A DNA stretch of 21,194 bases from an uncultured Bacteroidales bacterium (GCA_905235775.1 CAJOMY010000010.1:1-21194); one strand, 5' to 3'; positions 13,639 through 21,064 are shown, counted from the first letter of the stretch. Program-made: numbers and translations. The notes: generated from the letters alone by a model not told the origin.

Positions 13639-15291
13639 ATGTTGAAAATCTATTGCAAGAACACGGACTCCTTCCAGGAATTCCAGGAAGGGACCACCCT
13701 GCTGGACATGCTGTCGGCATTCGACTTCGAACGCCCGTACGACATTCTCTCCGCCAAGGTGAACAATGTCGCCGAGGGCCTGAAGTTCCGCGTGTTCAAC
13801 AACCGGGACGTCGAGTTTCTCGATTACAGGTCCTACAACGGACGCAACGTCTACTGCCGTTCGCTCAGTTTCCTGCTCTGCAAGGCCATGTACGACCTCC
13901 ATCCCGGCTATCGCATTATCTTGCGCCGGCCCATCTCCAAGGGCTTTTTCTGCACGGTCGACAAACCGGACGGCACCCCCGTCACGACGGAGGAAATCCA
14001 TGCCGTCCGGGACCGCATGCAGGAGCTCGTGGCCCGGGACATCCCCTTCCGCCGGCACGAAGTGCAGGCCGCCGAGGCCATCCGCATCTTCAAGAAACTG
14101 GGCTATGAGGACAAGGTCAAGCTCCTGCGCACCTGCGGCGACGTCTATATCACCTACTATACCCTGCTGGACACGGCGGACTATTTCTATGACGCGCTGG
14201 TCCCCAGTACCGGTCTGCTGAAAGTCTGGGAGCTCTCCCCCTACCGGAACGGCATGTTGCTGCGCGTCCCGGACCGCCATGCCCCCGAAGCGCTCGCGCC
14301 CTTCAACGAGCAGCCCAAGACCTTCGAGATTTTCTCTGAGACGCTCCGCTGGAACCGCATCATGGACCTGTCCAACGTCGGCGACGTCAACGACGCCTGC
14401 CTGCGCGGCCAGGCCCCCGAACTCATCCAGGTCGCCGAAGCACTGCAGGAAAAGAAAATCGTCGAAATCGCCGAGGAGATCAACCGCCGTCACAGCCTGC
14501 CGGATCCCGTACACATCGTCCTCATAACCGGACCGACCAGCAGTGGCAAGAGCACCTTCTGCAAGCGGCTGAGCGTGCAACTCAAGGCCTGTGGCCTGCA
14601 CCCGGTATCCTTCTCGACAGATGATTATTTCGTCAACCGCCTGGATACGCCCAAACTGCCTGACGGGTCCTATGATTTTGACAATTTCGATACCGTAGAC
14701 CACGACTACCTGCAGGAGGACGTGCTCCAGCTCCTGGCCGGGGAGGAAGTGGAAGTGCCCGTGTACAACTTCGTCACCGGGAAGCGGGAATTCACCGGCA
14801 AACGGCTCAAACTGGACGAGCGTTCCGTCCTGCTGATCGAAGGCATCCACGCACTCAATCCCGCACTGACCAACCTTGTCCCGGAGGCTGCCAAATTCCG
14901 CGTCTTCATCAATACGATCACCAGCATCTCGCTCGACGACCACAACTGCATCCCGACCAGTGACAACCGCCTGTTGCGACGGATCGTACGCGACTTCAAC
15001 ATAGGCGCCTTCACGGCGCGCGAGACCATCTCCAACTGGCCCAATGTGAGACGCGCCGAGGTCAAGTGGATCTATCCCTACCAGGAGACGGCCGACGTGC
15101 TTTTCAACTCCGCCTACCTGCTCGAATTCGCCGTGCTCCGCACCCACGCCGAACGCATCCTGGCCACGGTGCCGAAGAACTGCCCGGAATACAGCGAGGC
15201 GCACCGCCTGCTGCTCTTCCTGCATTATTTCGTGCCGGTCTCCGAGAAGGAACTCCCGACGACCTCCTTCGTCCGCAGCTATATCGGATAG
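13639..15291 (+). CDS. Nucleoside (uridine-like) kinase with TGS and tRNA-SAD-like domains
   Basis: A 550-aa protein with an architecture known from Bacteroidetes and some thermophiles. It has an N-terminal TGS-like domain (about 1-60), then a region resembling the second additional domain of threonyl-tRNA synthetase (about 65-230). The His/Cys zinc cluster of that domain is not evident. A C-terminal uridine-kinase-type P-loop domain has Walker A GPTSSGKST (298-306), FSTDDYFVNR about 25 residues later (substrate Asp pair), YDFDNFDTVD, and VLLIEGIHALNP. The kinase part probably phosphorylates a pyrimidine nucleoside using ATP or GTP. What the tRNA-synthetase-like front does is not known to me; it may sense tRNA or nucleotide. 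It follows rho after 47 nt with no evident terminator between, so co-transcription is likely, and ends in a strong bidirectional terminator shared with eno. Confidence 0.9.
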   Translation: MLKIYCKNTDSFQEFQEGTTLLDMLSAFDFERPYDILSAKVNNVAEGLKFRVFNNRDVEFLDYRSYNGRNVYCRSLSFLLCKAMYDLHPGYRIILRRPISKGFFCTVDKPDGTPVTTEEIHAVRDRMQELVARDIPFRRHEVQAAEAIRIFKKLGYEDKVKLLRTCGDVYITYYTLLDTADYFYDALVPSTGLLKVWELSPYRNGMLLRVPDRHAPEALAPFNEQPKTFEIFSETLRWNRIMDLSNVGDVNDACLRGQAPELIQVAEALQEKKIVEIAEEINRRHSLPDPVHIVLITGPTSSGKSTFCKRLSVQLKACGLHPVSFSTDDYFVNRLDTPKLPDGSYDFDNFDTVDHDYLQEDVLQLLAGEEVEVPVYNFVTGKREFTGKRLKLDERSVLLIEGIHALNPALTNLVPEAAKFRVFINTITSISLDDHNCIPTSDNRLLRRIVRDFNIGAFTARETISNWPNVRRAEVKWIYPYQETADVLFNSAYLLEFAVLRTHAERILATVPKNCPEYSEAHRLLLFLHYFVPVSEKELPTTSFVRSYIG

Positions 15292-15309
15292 TCCCCGCCC
15301 GGACCACAA

Positions 15310-15344
15310 AGAAGGCGCCCGCAGTTGCAGGCGCCTTCTCCTTT
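15310..15344. terminator. Bidirectional terminator between nucleoside kinase and eno
   Basis: AGAAGGCGCC (15310-15319) pairs perfectly with GGCGCCTTCT (15330-15339). The loop CGCAGTTGCA can add inner pairs. CTTTT follows on the plus strand, and the minus strand has TTTG. It lies between the stops of two convergent genes. Confidence 0.8.
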
Positions 15345-15371
15345 TGTCGCGTTCTACGCGCAGCGAAGAAT

Positions 15372-16679
15372 CTAACGAAGCTTCTTGTAACCGTAAGCGG
15401 CGGTCTCGCCCAGTTCGAGCTCGATCTTCATCAAGCGGTTGTACTTGGCGATACGGTCGGTACGGCTGAGGGATCCCGTCTTGATCTGGCCGCTGTTGGT
15501 TGCGACGGCGATGTCGGCGATCGTGGTGTCCTCGGTCTCACCGGAACGGTGGGAGGTCACGGTCGTGTAGCCGTGGCGGTGGGCCATCTCGATGGCGTCA
15601 AGCGTCTCGGTCAGGGAACCGATCTGGTTGACCTTGATGAGAATGCTGTTGCCGGCGCCCATTTCGATACCCTTCTGCAGGTACTTCACGTTGGTGACGA
15701 ACAGGTCGTCGCCCACGAGCTGGCAGCGGTCGCCGATGGCCTTGGTGAGCTTGACCCAGCCTTCCCAGTCCTCCTCGGACAGGCCGTCCTCGATGGAGTC
15801 GATCGGGTACTTGGTGATCAACTGCTTGAGGTAGTTGATCTGCTGGTCGGTCGTCAGCTTGCGGCCGCGCGGATCCTTCTTCTTGCCGTCCTTGAGCTGC
15901 TTGTAGTCATAGTAGAACTTGCCGTCCTCCTTGAAGCAGAACTCGGAAGCGGCGCAGTCCATGGCGATGGTCACGTCCTTGCCCGGCTCATAGCCGGCAT
16001 TCTTGATGGCCTCGATGATGCAGTCCAGCGCATCGTTGATACCCTTCAGCGCAGGGGCGAAACCGCCCTCGTCGCCGACCGCCGTGCTCAGGCCGCGGCC
16101 CTTGAGCACCTTCTGCAGCGCGTGGAAAACTTCAGCACCGATGCGCACGGCCTCCGCCTCATTGGCGGCGCCGACCGGGCGGATCATGAACTCCTGGAAG
16201 GCGATCGGGGCGTCGGAGTGGGCGCCGCCGTTGATGATGTTCATCATCGGAACCGGGAGGACATAGGTATTGGTGCCGCCGATGTAGCGGTAGAGCGGGA
16301 TCTGGAGCTCGGCGGCAGCGGCCTTCGCGACAGCGAGGGACACGCCGAGGATGGCGTTGGCGCCCAGGTTGCTCTTGGTGGCGGTGCCGTCCAGTTCGAT
16401 CATCTTCTTGTCGATGGCACGCTGCTCGGTCGCATCCATGCCGACGATGGCCGGGGCAATCTTCTCGTTGATGTTGGCGACGGCCTTCAGGACGCCCTTG
16501 CCGCCATAGCGCTTCTTGTCACCGTCACGGAGCTCGAGGGCTTCGTTCTCGCCGGTGGAGGCGCCGGAAGGGACGGCGGCGGTGCCGACAAAACCGGAAT
16601 CAAGGATAACTTCTGCTTCGATGGTCGGGTTGCCTCTGGAATCGAGGATTTCGCGACCGGTTACGGAAACGATTTGCAT
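15372..16679 (-). CDS. eno: Enolase
   Basis: A 435-aa glycolytic enzyme that converts 2-phosphoglycerate to phosphoenolpyruvate in the cytosol. All key residues are present: the N-terminal REILDSRGNPT (9-19), the mobile loop SGASTGENEA (38-47), the general acid/base Glu204 in VGDEGGFAP, magnesium ligands Asp241, Glu297 and Asp324, catalytic Lys349 in the signature ILIKVNQIGSLTET (346-359) and the SHRSGETED loop (376-384). Length and termini are normal. The ATG at 16679 has its own exact -7 box upstream. A short Lys/Arg-rich stretch (KQLKDGKKKDPRGRK, 260-274) is a charged surface insertion. The gene stands alone between two promoters and a terminator. Confidence 0.98.
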   Translation of the reverse strand: MQIVSVTGREILDSRGNPTIEAEVILDSGFVGTAAVPSGASTGENEALELRDGDKKRYGGKGVLKAVANINEKIAPAIVGMDATEQRAIDKKMIELDGTATKSNLGANAILGVSLAVAKAAAAELQIPLYRYIGGTNTYVLPVPMMNIINGGAHSDAPIAFQEFMIRPVGAANEAEAVRIGAEVFHALQKVLKGRGLSTAVGDEGGFAPALKGINDALDCIIEAIKNAGYEPGKDVTIAMDCAASEFCFKEDGKFYYDYKQLKDGKKKDPRGRKLTTDQQINYLKQLITKYPIDSIEDGLSEEDWEGWVKLTKAIGDRCQLVGDDLFVTNVKYLQKGIEMGAGNSILIKVNQIGSLTETLDAIEMAHRHGYTTVTSHRSGETEDTTIADIAVATNSGQIKTGSLSRTDRIAKYNRLMKIELELGETAAYGYKKLR

Positions 16680-16725
16680 ATCAAAAGAAATTAAAAATGT
16701 TGTGAATTCTCATTCAAAAGCGGTG

Positions 16726-16733
16726 CAAATTTA
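16726..16733 (-). promoter_or_regulatory. Promoter of eno
   Basis: The minus strand reads TAAATTTGC (-7, exact match). CTTG lies 20 nt upstream (plus coordinates 16754-16757) as a -33 box one base off TTTG. The leader to the eno ATG would be about 40 nt. Confidence 0.65.
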
Positions 16734-16782
16734 TGAAATTTGCATCAGAATATCAAGAGTTGCCTGCTTTTCCTATTTTTTG

Positions 16783-16790
16783 TAAATTCG
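16783..16790 (+). promoter_or_regulatory. Candidate promoter of mnmE
   Basis: TAAATTCG is one base off TAnnTTTG, with GTTG (16759-16762) 20 nt upstream. It ends only 8 nt before the mnmE ATG, so the transcript would have almost no leader. An alternative box with an extra base, TATTTTTTG, lies at 16774-16782. Confidence 0.35.
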
Positions 16791-16798
16791 CGGCAGTC

Positions 16799-18202
16799 AT
16801 GACGAACCTGTTTGATACCATCTGCGCGCCGGCGACTCCCGTCGGCACGGGCGCCATTTCCCTGATCCGGGTGTCAGGGCCGGACACGATGGCTGCCGTG
16901 GACCGTGTGGTCCGTTTCAAGCGCAGCACGGCGTCGCAGGCCCCCGGCTACACGCTGAAGTACGGCACGGTCGAGGGGCTGGACGACGTGCTGGTCGCCC
17001 TCTTCCGCGCCCCGAATTCCTACACCGGCGAGGATGCCGCAGAGATCTCCTGCCACGCCTCCCCGTTCATCGTCAGCACGTTGCTGGAGCGGCTGGCGGA
17101 TGCGGGCTGCCGCCTGGCCGAACCGGGCGAATTCACCCGGCGGGCATTCTTGAATGGGAAAATGGATTTAGCTCAGGCAGAAGCGGTTGCAGATGTTATC
17201 GCATCTTCTTCTTCAGCTCAGCACCGGGTGGCGATGAGCCAGTTGCGCGGGGGCTATTCCGCCGAACTTAGGGCCCTGCGAAAGCAGTTGCTGGAACTCT
17301 CGGCCCTGCTGGAACTGGAACTCGATTTCAGCGAGGAAGAGGTCGAATTCGCCGAGCGCTCCCGCCTGCGTGCCCTGCTTGACACCGCCTGCTCGCACTG
17401 TCGCCAGCTCGCCGATTCCTTCCGGCTCGGCAATGCCATCCGCAACGGCGTGCCGGTGGCCATCGTCGGTGCGCCCAACAGCGGGAAGAGCACGCTTTTG
17501 AATGCCCTGCTCCAGGACGACCGCGCCATCGTGTCCGACATTCCCGGCACGACGCGCGACACGGTCGAAGAGACCTGCGTGATCGGCGGCGTGCTCTTCC
17601 GCTTCATCGACACGGCCGGCATCCGGAGCGCCTCCGACGAAATCGAGCGGTTGGGCATCGAGCGGACATTCCGGAAAATCAGCGAAGCGGACATCGTTCT
17701 CGGCGTTATTGACACGGCGTCGGACAGTTCCCGGGAAGCCGTCGGACGCACCGTCCGGGACATGGCAGAACGGATAGACTTCAGACAGCAGAAGCTGCTG
17801 GTTTTAGCAAACAAATGCGATATTTCAAGGCTTAACAAAAAAGTTACAGAATGTGACAGATTTGTTTTATCGTTTGATAATAAGTCTATAACAATCCCTG
17901 TCCTGGAAATCTCCGCAAAGACCGGTTCCGGCCTTGAAAAACTGCGTTCCGCCCTCATTTCGGCCGTCGGGAACAGGGCCTTTGAAGGCACGCTGGTCAC
18001 CAATGCCCGCCATGCGACCGCCCTCCGCGAAGCCTCCGCCTCCCTGTCGGCCGTCAGTGACGGACTCGACCGCGGACTCCCCACAGACCTGCTCGCAGAA
18101 GACCTCCGCGCCGCGACTGCCTCCATCGGCACCATCACCGGAGAAATCACCTCCGACGAGGTGCTGGGTGAGATCTTTTCTCGGTTCTGCATCGGAAAGT
18201 AA
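16799..18202 (+). CDS. mnmE: tRNA-modification GTPase MnmE
   Basis: A 467-aa GTPase that, with MnmG, installs the (carboxymethyl)aminomethyl group on wobble uridine 34 of certain tRNAs. The N-terminal formyl-THF-binding domain (about 1-118; TICAPATPVGTGAISLIRVSG, PNSYTGEDAAEISCHAS) is followed by the helical domain and an inserted Ras-like G domain. That domain has G1 GAPNSGKS (224-231), the G2 Thr region PGTTRD (249-254), G3 DTAG (271-274) and G4 NKCD (338-341). The C terminus FCIGK carries catalytic Cys464. I chose the ATG at 16799, which matches the family N terminus; an upstream in-frame ATG (16733) falls on the eno promoter. Codons 335-366 (17801-17900) are only 30% GC by hand count, unlike the rest. 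The 3' end is intact and an integrated element begins directly after it. Confidence 0.97.
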   Translation: MTNLFDTICAPATPVGTGAISLIRVSGPDTMAAVDRVVRFKRSTASQAPGYTLKYGTVEGLDDVLVALFRAPNSYTGEDAAEISCHASPFIVSTLLERLADAGCRLAEPGEFTRRAFLNGKMDLAQAEAVADVIASSSSAQHRVAMSQLRGGYSAELRALRKQLLELSALLELELDFSEEEVEFAERSRLRALLDTACSHCRQLADSFRLGNAIRNGVPVAIVGAPNSGKSTLLNALLQDDRAIVSDIPGTTRDTVEETCVIGGVLFRFIDTAGIRSASDEIERLGIERTFRKISEADIVLGVIDTASDSSREAVGRTVRDMAERIDFRQQKLLVLANKCDISRLNKKVTECDRFVLSFDNKSITIPVLEISAKTGSGLEKLRSALISAVGNRAFEGTLVTNARHATALREASASLSAVSDGLDRGLPTDLLAEDLRAATASIGTITGEITSDEVLGEIFSRFCIGK

Positions 18203-18284
18203 TTGATTATCAATAAGTTACTATATCCATCGACATCTAACTGTCACTCACCTCGTTAGGGATTCAGAGGTTTAATGTGTAACA

Positions 18285-18380
18285 GTTAAATTTCAATGCA
18301 TTTAGTAACTTATTTGTCGGTTCTTGTACCTTGTTAAATTTCAATGCATTTAGTAACTTATTTGTCGGTTCTTGTACCTT
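18285..18380. repeat. Perfect 48-bp tandem duplication
   Basis: Two identical 48-bp units, 18285-18332 and 18333-18380, stand head to tail. Each contains the AATGCATT palindrome, TAGTAACTTATT (inverse of 18212-18223) and ends in TTGTACCTT. The duplicated unit ends just 1 bp before the palindrome that holds the operon's -7 box. It could be a duplicated attachment or arm site, or simple slippage. Confidence 0.85.
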
Positions 18381-18402
18381 ATTTGTACCTTTGCGGTACA
18401 AA
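18361..18402 (+). promoter_or_regulatory. Promoter of the HTH-integrase operon inside a palindrome
   Basis: TTTG (18361-18364) and TACCTTTG (18386-18393) match the Bacteroidetes -33 and -7 boxes with 21 nt between them. The -7 box lies in the inverted repeat TTTGTACC (18382-18389), 5-nt centre, GGTACAAA (18395-18402), which looks like an operator. The predicted leader is about 125 nt and includes the four iterons. Confidence 0.6.
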
Positions 18403-18445
18403 AGGTCTTCATTTCACCGACCTCAGGGCACAACGTCTCGCAGGC

Positions 18446-18485
18446 TTGAACAACGTTGAACAACCTTGAACATCGTTGAACATTG
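18446..18485. repeat. Four 10-bp iterons
   Basis: TTGAACAACG, TTGAACAACC, TTGAACATCG and TTGAACATTG follow one another without gaps at 18446, 18456, 18466 and 18476. The first seven bases TTGAACA are invariant. The period is close to one DNA helical turn, so all copies face the same side of the helix, as expected of a cooperative protein-binding array. It lies 40 bp before the HTH-protein start. Confidence 0.85.
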
Positions 18486-18525
18486 AAAACCGACAGAAAG
18501 TAGACTATGCTGCCCAAGTACCACT

Positions 18526-19428
18526 ATGTACACGCAGAGGATCTACCACAAAGTTTGTGAGCAGTGCGGATGCCAATTTGAATCCCCTTTCGCTGTCACC
18601 CGCTTTTGCTCAGCCAGATGCGCCAACCTTGCCAAAAAGCACAAGTTGCGCGATGAACGGCTCCTCAACCAAGTGGAAGAAGTTCGAGAACGAGAAAGGC
18701 TCTCCCTTCTGGACAAGAACTTCCTCACCATTGCGGACGCTGCCCGACTCCTCCAGATGTCGCGGAACACCTTGTACAAGATTATCAAGGAGAACGACAT
18801 CCCTCTGAAACGCTTCTCGCTCCGTACGGTCCGAATCGCCCGGGAAGACCTGGACAAAGTAGCCGCCAAGAGAGCAGAAGAATTTGAAGTAAGCAATCCC
18901 GTTCAAGGTCCGGGTGATGACCTTGGCCGATGGATGACAAGAGAACAGGTGATGGAAAAGTATGATGTCACATACAGCTGGTTCTACTCCGTGCTCAAAA
19001 AGCGCGGAATCAAAAGCCATATGATCGGCACCCTCGGATTCTACGACCGGGACACGATGCATCGACTCTTCTCCAACCAGGACTATAGCAACATCACCGA
19101 ATGGTACACCTTTGATGAAGTCCGTACCGCAACCGGAATGCGCACCGAATCCATCAGCGACTTCCTCCGTGAGCACAAGATTCCCAAGATGAAGAAAAAC
19201 AACGTCACCTACATCTCCAAGGTGCACTGGGATGAAGCACGAGGACTCAATGTCGAGAAAGACCTCTATTATACGATGGCGGAAATCACTGAAAAATACG
19301 GACTTTCCCGCAATCACCTCTACTGTGTGTTTAAAGAACACAATATACCTCGCATAAAACGAGGAAATTTCGTATATTTCATCCGTGAAGATGTTGATAA
19401 CCTGCTCGCAAACAGAAAAAGCAATTGA
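18526..19428 (+). CDS. DNA-binding protein with zinc-finger-like N terminus and four HTH modules
   Basis: A 300-aa protein of a kind often found before Bacteroidetes integrases; I know no established function. The N terminus has a CxxCxC...CxxxC cluster (Cys11, 14, 16, 28, 32) that may bind zinc. A charged helix (about 38-60) follows. Then come four similar modules of about 50 residues, each an excisionase/MerR-type helix-turn-helix with a short wing: FLTIADAARLLQMSRNTLYK (66-85, wing to 112), WMTREQVMEKYDVTYSWFYS (136-155), WYTFDEVRTATGMRTESISD (193-212) and YYTMAEITEKYGLSRNHLYC (248-267). Each module ends in an IP-basic-aromatic wing segment or a related sequence. The integrase gene starts 3 nt after the stop, so both are made together. 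It is a candidate recombination directionality factor and autoregulator that could bind the iterons directly upstream. Confidence 0.8.
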   Translation: MYTQRIYHKVCEQCGCQFESPFAVTRFCSARCANLAKKHKLRDERLLNQVEEVRERERLSLLDKNFLTIADAARLLQMSRNTLYKIIKENDIPLKRFSLRTVRIAREDLDKVAAKRAEEFEVSNPVQGPGDDLGRWMTREQVMEKYDVTYSWFYSVLKKRGIKSHMIGTLGFYDRDTMHRLFSNQDYSNITEWYTFDEVRTATGMRTESISDFLREHKIPKMKKNNVTYISKVHWDEARGLNVEKDLYYTMAEITEKYGLSRNHLYCVFKEHNIPRIKRGNFVYFIREDVDNLLANRKSN

Positions 19429-19431
19429 GAA

Positions 19432-20541
19432 ATGGCCAGCACTAAAGTAACCCTACGCAAAAGAGAATACCCTAGCGGAAAAGTCTCCCTCTACCTGGAC
19501 TTCTACCCCGCCATAAAGAACCCCCGCACCGGAGAATACACCCGGCGCGAATATCTGGGTATCTACATCATCAAGAGCCCCCGCAACGCACAGGAGCGCA
19601 GAATCAACGCCACGAAGATGAAACAAGCCGAGGCCATCCGCGCCCAGCGCGAAATCTCCCTCATCAATGAGCAATACGGATTCCTGGACAAAGGCAAAGA
19701 AAAGATGGACGCTGTAGAATACTTCTATCAGCTGCTTCAGACCCGCGGCAGTTCCAAATGGCTTGGCGCCTACGACCATTTCAACAAGTTCGTACACGGC
19801 AAATGCGCCTTCACAGACATTGACGTTGAACTCTGCAAAGGATTCCGCGAATACCTCCTCACCGCCAAGCGGCTCAACAGCAAAACGCTCACCATCTCCC
19901 AGAACTCCGCATCCGGATATTGGAGCACCTTCCGCGCCTTCCTTGCAGCCGCCTACAAAGATGGCTATCTCAAAGAAAACATCAACGACAACCTTGACAA
20001 GATAGAAACAAAAGAGACTCGCCGTGAATATCTTACAATGGAAGAGCTAAAGCGGCTCTATAATACACCCTGCGAGTTCCCGGTCCTCCGGCAAGCCTCC
20101 CTCTTTAGCTGCCTCACCGGCCTCCGTATCAGCGATATTCTCGCTCTCACCTGGGATGATATTCAGGACTTCCCCGATGGCGGCAAATGCATCCGGATCT
20201 GCACTGAAAAGACCGACACTGAAGCCACCATCCCCATCAGCAAAGAAGCCCTCGAACTTTGCGGCCCCCGCAGCACCGGCCTCGTCTTCAAAGGCCTCAC
20301 CCGCACCATGGTCAACACGCACCTGAAGCCCTGGCTCAAACAAGCAGGAATCACGAAATACGTCACTTTCCACTGCTTCCGCCACACCTATGCCACCCAG
20401 CTCATTGCCGGCGGCGCAGACATCTACACCGTCAGCAAGATGCTCGGTCATACAAACGTAAAGACTACACAGATATATGCAAAGGTGCTTGACAAGGCCA
20501 AGCAGGAGGCCGTGCGTGCCATCCCGTCCATCTTCCAGTGA
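19432..20541 (+). CDS. Tyrosine recombinase (site-specific integrase)
   Basis: A 369-aa phage/ICE-type integrase. The N-terminal arm-binding domain (about 1-75) begins TKVTLRKREYPSGKVSLYLDF, typical of Bacteroidetes integrases. A SAM-like core-binding domain spans about 90-190. The catalytic domain shows all active-site residues: Arg232 (TGLRISDILAL), the beta-hairpin Lys260, His314 and Arg317 (HCFRHTYATQL), His340 (MLGHTNVKTT) and the nucleophile Tyr349 (QIYAKV). Nothing is missing, so the enzyme should be active. The ATG at 19432 lies 3 nt after the HTH gene stop, and a strong terminator follows. It probably inserts and excises the element whose end lies behind mnmE. A role in small local inversions cannot be excluded. 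Confidence 0.95.
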   Translation: MASTKVTLRKREYPSGKVSLYLDFYPAIKNPRTGEYTRREYLGIYIIKSPRNAQERRINATKMKQAEAIRAQREISLINEQYGFLDKGKEKMDAVEYFYQLLQTRGSSKWLGAYDHFNKFVHGKCAFTDIDVELCKGFREYLLTAKRLNSKTLTISQNSASGYWSTFRAFLAAAYKDGYLKENINDNLDKIETKETRREYLTMEELKRLYNTPCEFPVLRQASLFSCLTGLRISDILALTWDDIQDFPDGGKCIRICTEKTDTEATIPISKEALELCGPRSTGLVFKGLTRTMVNTHLKPWLKQAGITKYVTFHCFRHTYATQLIAGGADIYTVSKMLGHTNVKTTQIYAKVLDKAKQEAVRAIPSIFQ

Positions 20542-20561
20542 GTGAGATGGAACCACATGAT

Positions 20562-20606
20562 ATGTGCCCCGTCGGATTTGTTTCCAGACGGGGCGCATCT
20601 GTTTTT
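20562..20606 (+). terminator. Terminator of the HTH-integrase operon
   Basis: ATGTGCCCCGTC (20562-20573) pairs with GACGGGGCGCAT (20587-20598) with a single T-G wobble. The loop is 13 nt, and CTG plus five T follow. It is a strong intrinsic terminator about 20 nt after the integrase stop. Confidence 0.85.
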
Positions 20607-20827
20607 GACCAGAGGCCGAAACTCCGTCCGTATTCAACCGAAAATTGCAAAGCGTAGATTGCAACGTGCTTTTCGGGGAAAAATATTCAAGAGCGTATTC
20701 GGGACGTTCTCAGTGACATGGGCTGGCTGGTAGGCCGGAGAGGTGGAAAACGATGTGATTCAACCTTTTAGCAATTGCAAAAAACTATTAGAAAGTTGCG
20801 CCCGCAACCGACCAAAAGAAAAAGAAC
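20607..20827. other. Gap between integrase terminator and next gene
   Basis: I see no credible gene. The stretch holds CCGAAAA/TTTTCGG inverted arms (20638-20644, 20670-20676), three copies of ATTGCAA (20644, 20658, 20774) and the tight palindrome GTTGCG-CC-CGCAAC (20795-20808) just before the next gene. No TAnnTTTG box is evident. It may contain regulatory or transfer-related sites of the element. Confidence 0.4.
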
Positions 20828-21064
20828 ATGAAAGAATGGAATTTTAGGCTTACGCGGCTGACGGATGCCTCGTGGCGGGCGGCCAGAGACCGCATCCTGC
20901 TTGACGACTTCCTGCGCCGTATGGCCAAGGGAGACAAGTCTCAGAACGCGGTGTTCATAGACATCTGCTATGAGACGGGAGTGTCGCTCACTATGCTGCG
21001 CAACACTCTGAACCGCCACGGCATTGCCGTAGAAAAGAGAAAATGGACAAAGAAATCATTGTAG
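20828..21064 (+). CDS. Small predicted DNA-binding protein of the element
   Basis: A 78-aa basic protein that I do not recognise as a named family. The N terminus (MKEWNFRLTRLTDASWRAARDRILL) is amphipathic and Arg-rich. The C-terminal half contains a helix-turn-helix-like segment, DICYETGVSLTMLRNTLNRHGI (about 45-66), followed by a basic tail KRKWTKK. The ATG at 20828 is preceded by an A-rich stretch (AAAAGAAAAAGAAC), typical of Bacteroidetes translation starts. The next gene starts 12 nt after the stop and reads the same way, so the two are probably co-transcribed. Small DNA-binding proteins at this position often regulate excision or mobilization, but that is inference. Confidence 0.6.
   Translation: MKEWNFRLTRLTDASWRAARDRILLDDFLRRMAKGDKSQNAVFIDICYETGVSLTMLRNTLNRHGIAVEKRKWTKKSL

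Larger units (their letters stand above)
18203..18525. other. Repeat-dense control region before the integrase module
   Basis: A 323-nt gene-free stretch. It holds a 12-bp sequence AATAAGTTACTA (18212-18223) whose reverse complement occurs in both copies of a 48-bp tandem repeat (18303-18314, 18351-18362). It also has a TAACTGT/ACAGTTA pair (18238-18244, 18282-18288), a promoter inside a palindrome (18361-18402) and four 10-bp iterons (18446-18485). It probably combines attachment-site arms and the promoter of the HTH-integrase operon. The assignment of parts is inference. Confidence 0.6.

Noticed and set aside
13588..15309. Minus-strand open frame of 573 codons opposite the nucleoside kinase
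   Set aside because: Antisense shadow; its composition is the mirror of the real gene and it would run through the terminator at 15310-15344 region's edge without a promoter.
18212..18362. Invertible promoter of the phase-variation type
   Set aside because: The 12-bp inverted copies flank a segment, but the recognised promoter lies at or beyond its right edge and the inverted arms are short. Attachment or arm sites explain the pattern as well.
18285..18380. CRISPR-like array
   Set aside because: The two 48-bp units are directly adjacent with no spacers, and no cas gene is near.
18476..18808. Alternative 110-aa frame overlapping the iterons and the HTH gene
   Set aside because: It overlaps the well-supported multi-HTH gene in another frame and shows no domain.
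20542..20733. 63-aa frame directly after the integrase
   Set aside because: It runs through the strong terminator hairpin at 20562-20606 and has no family features.
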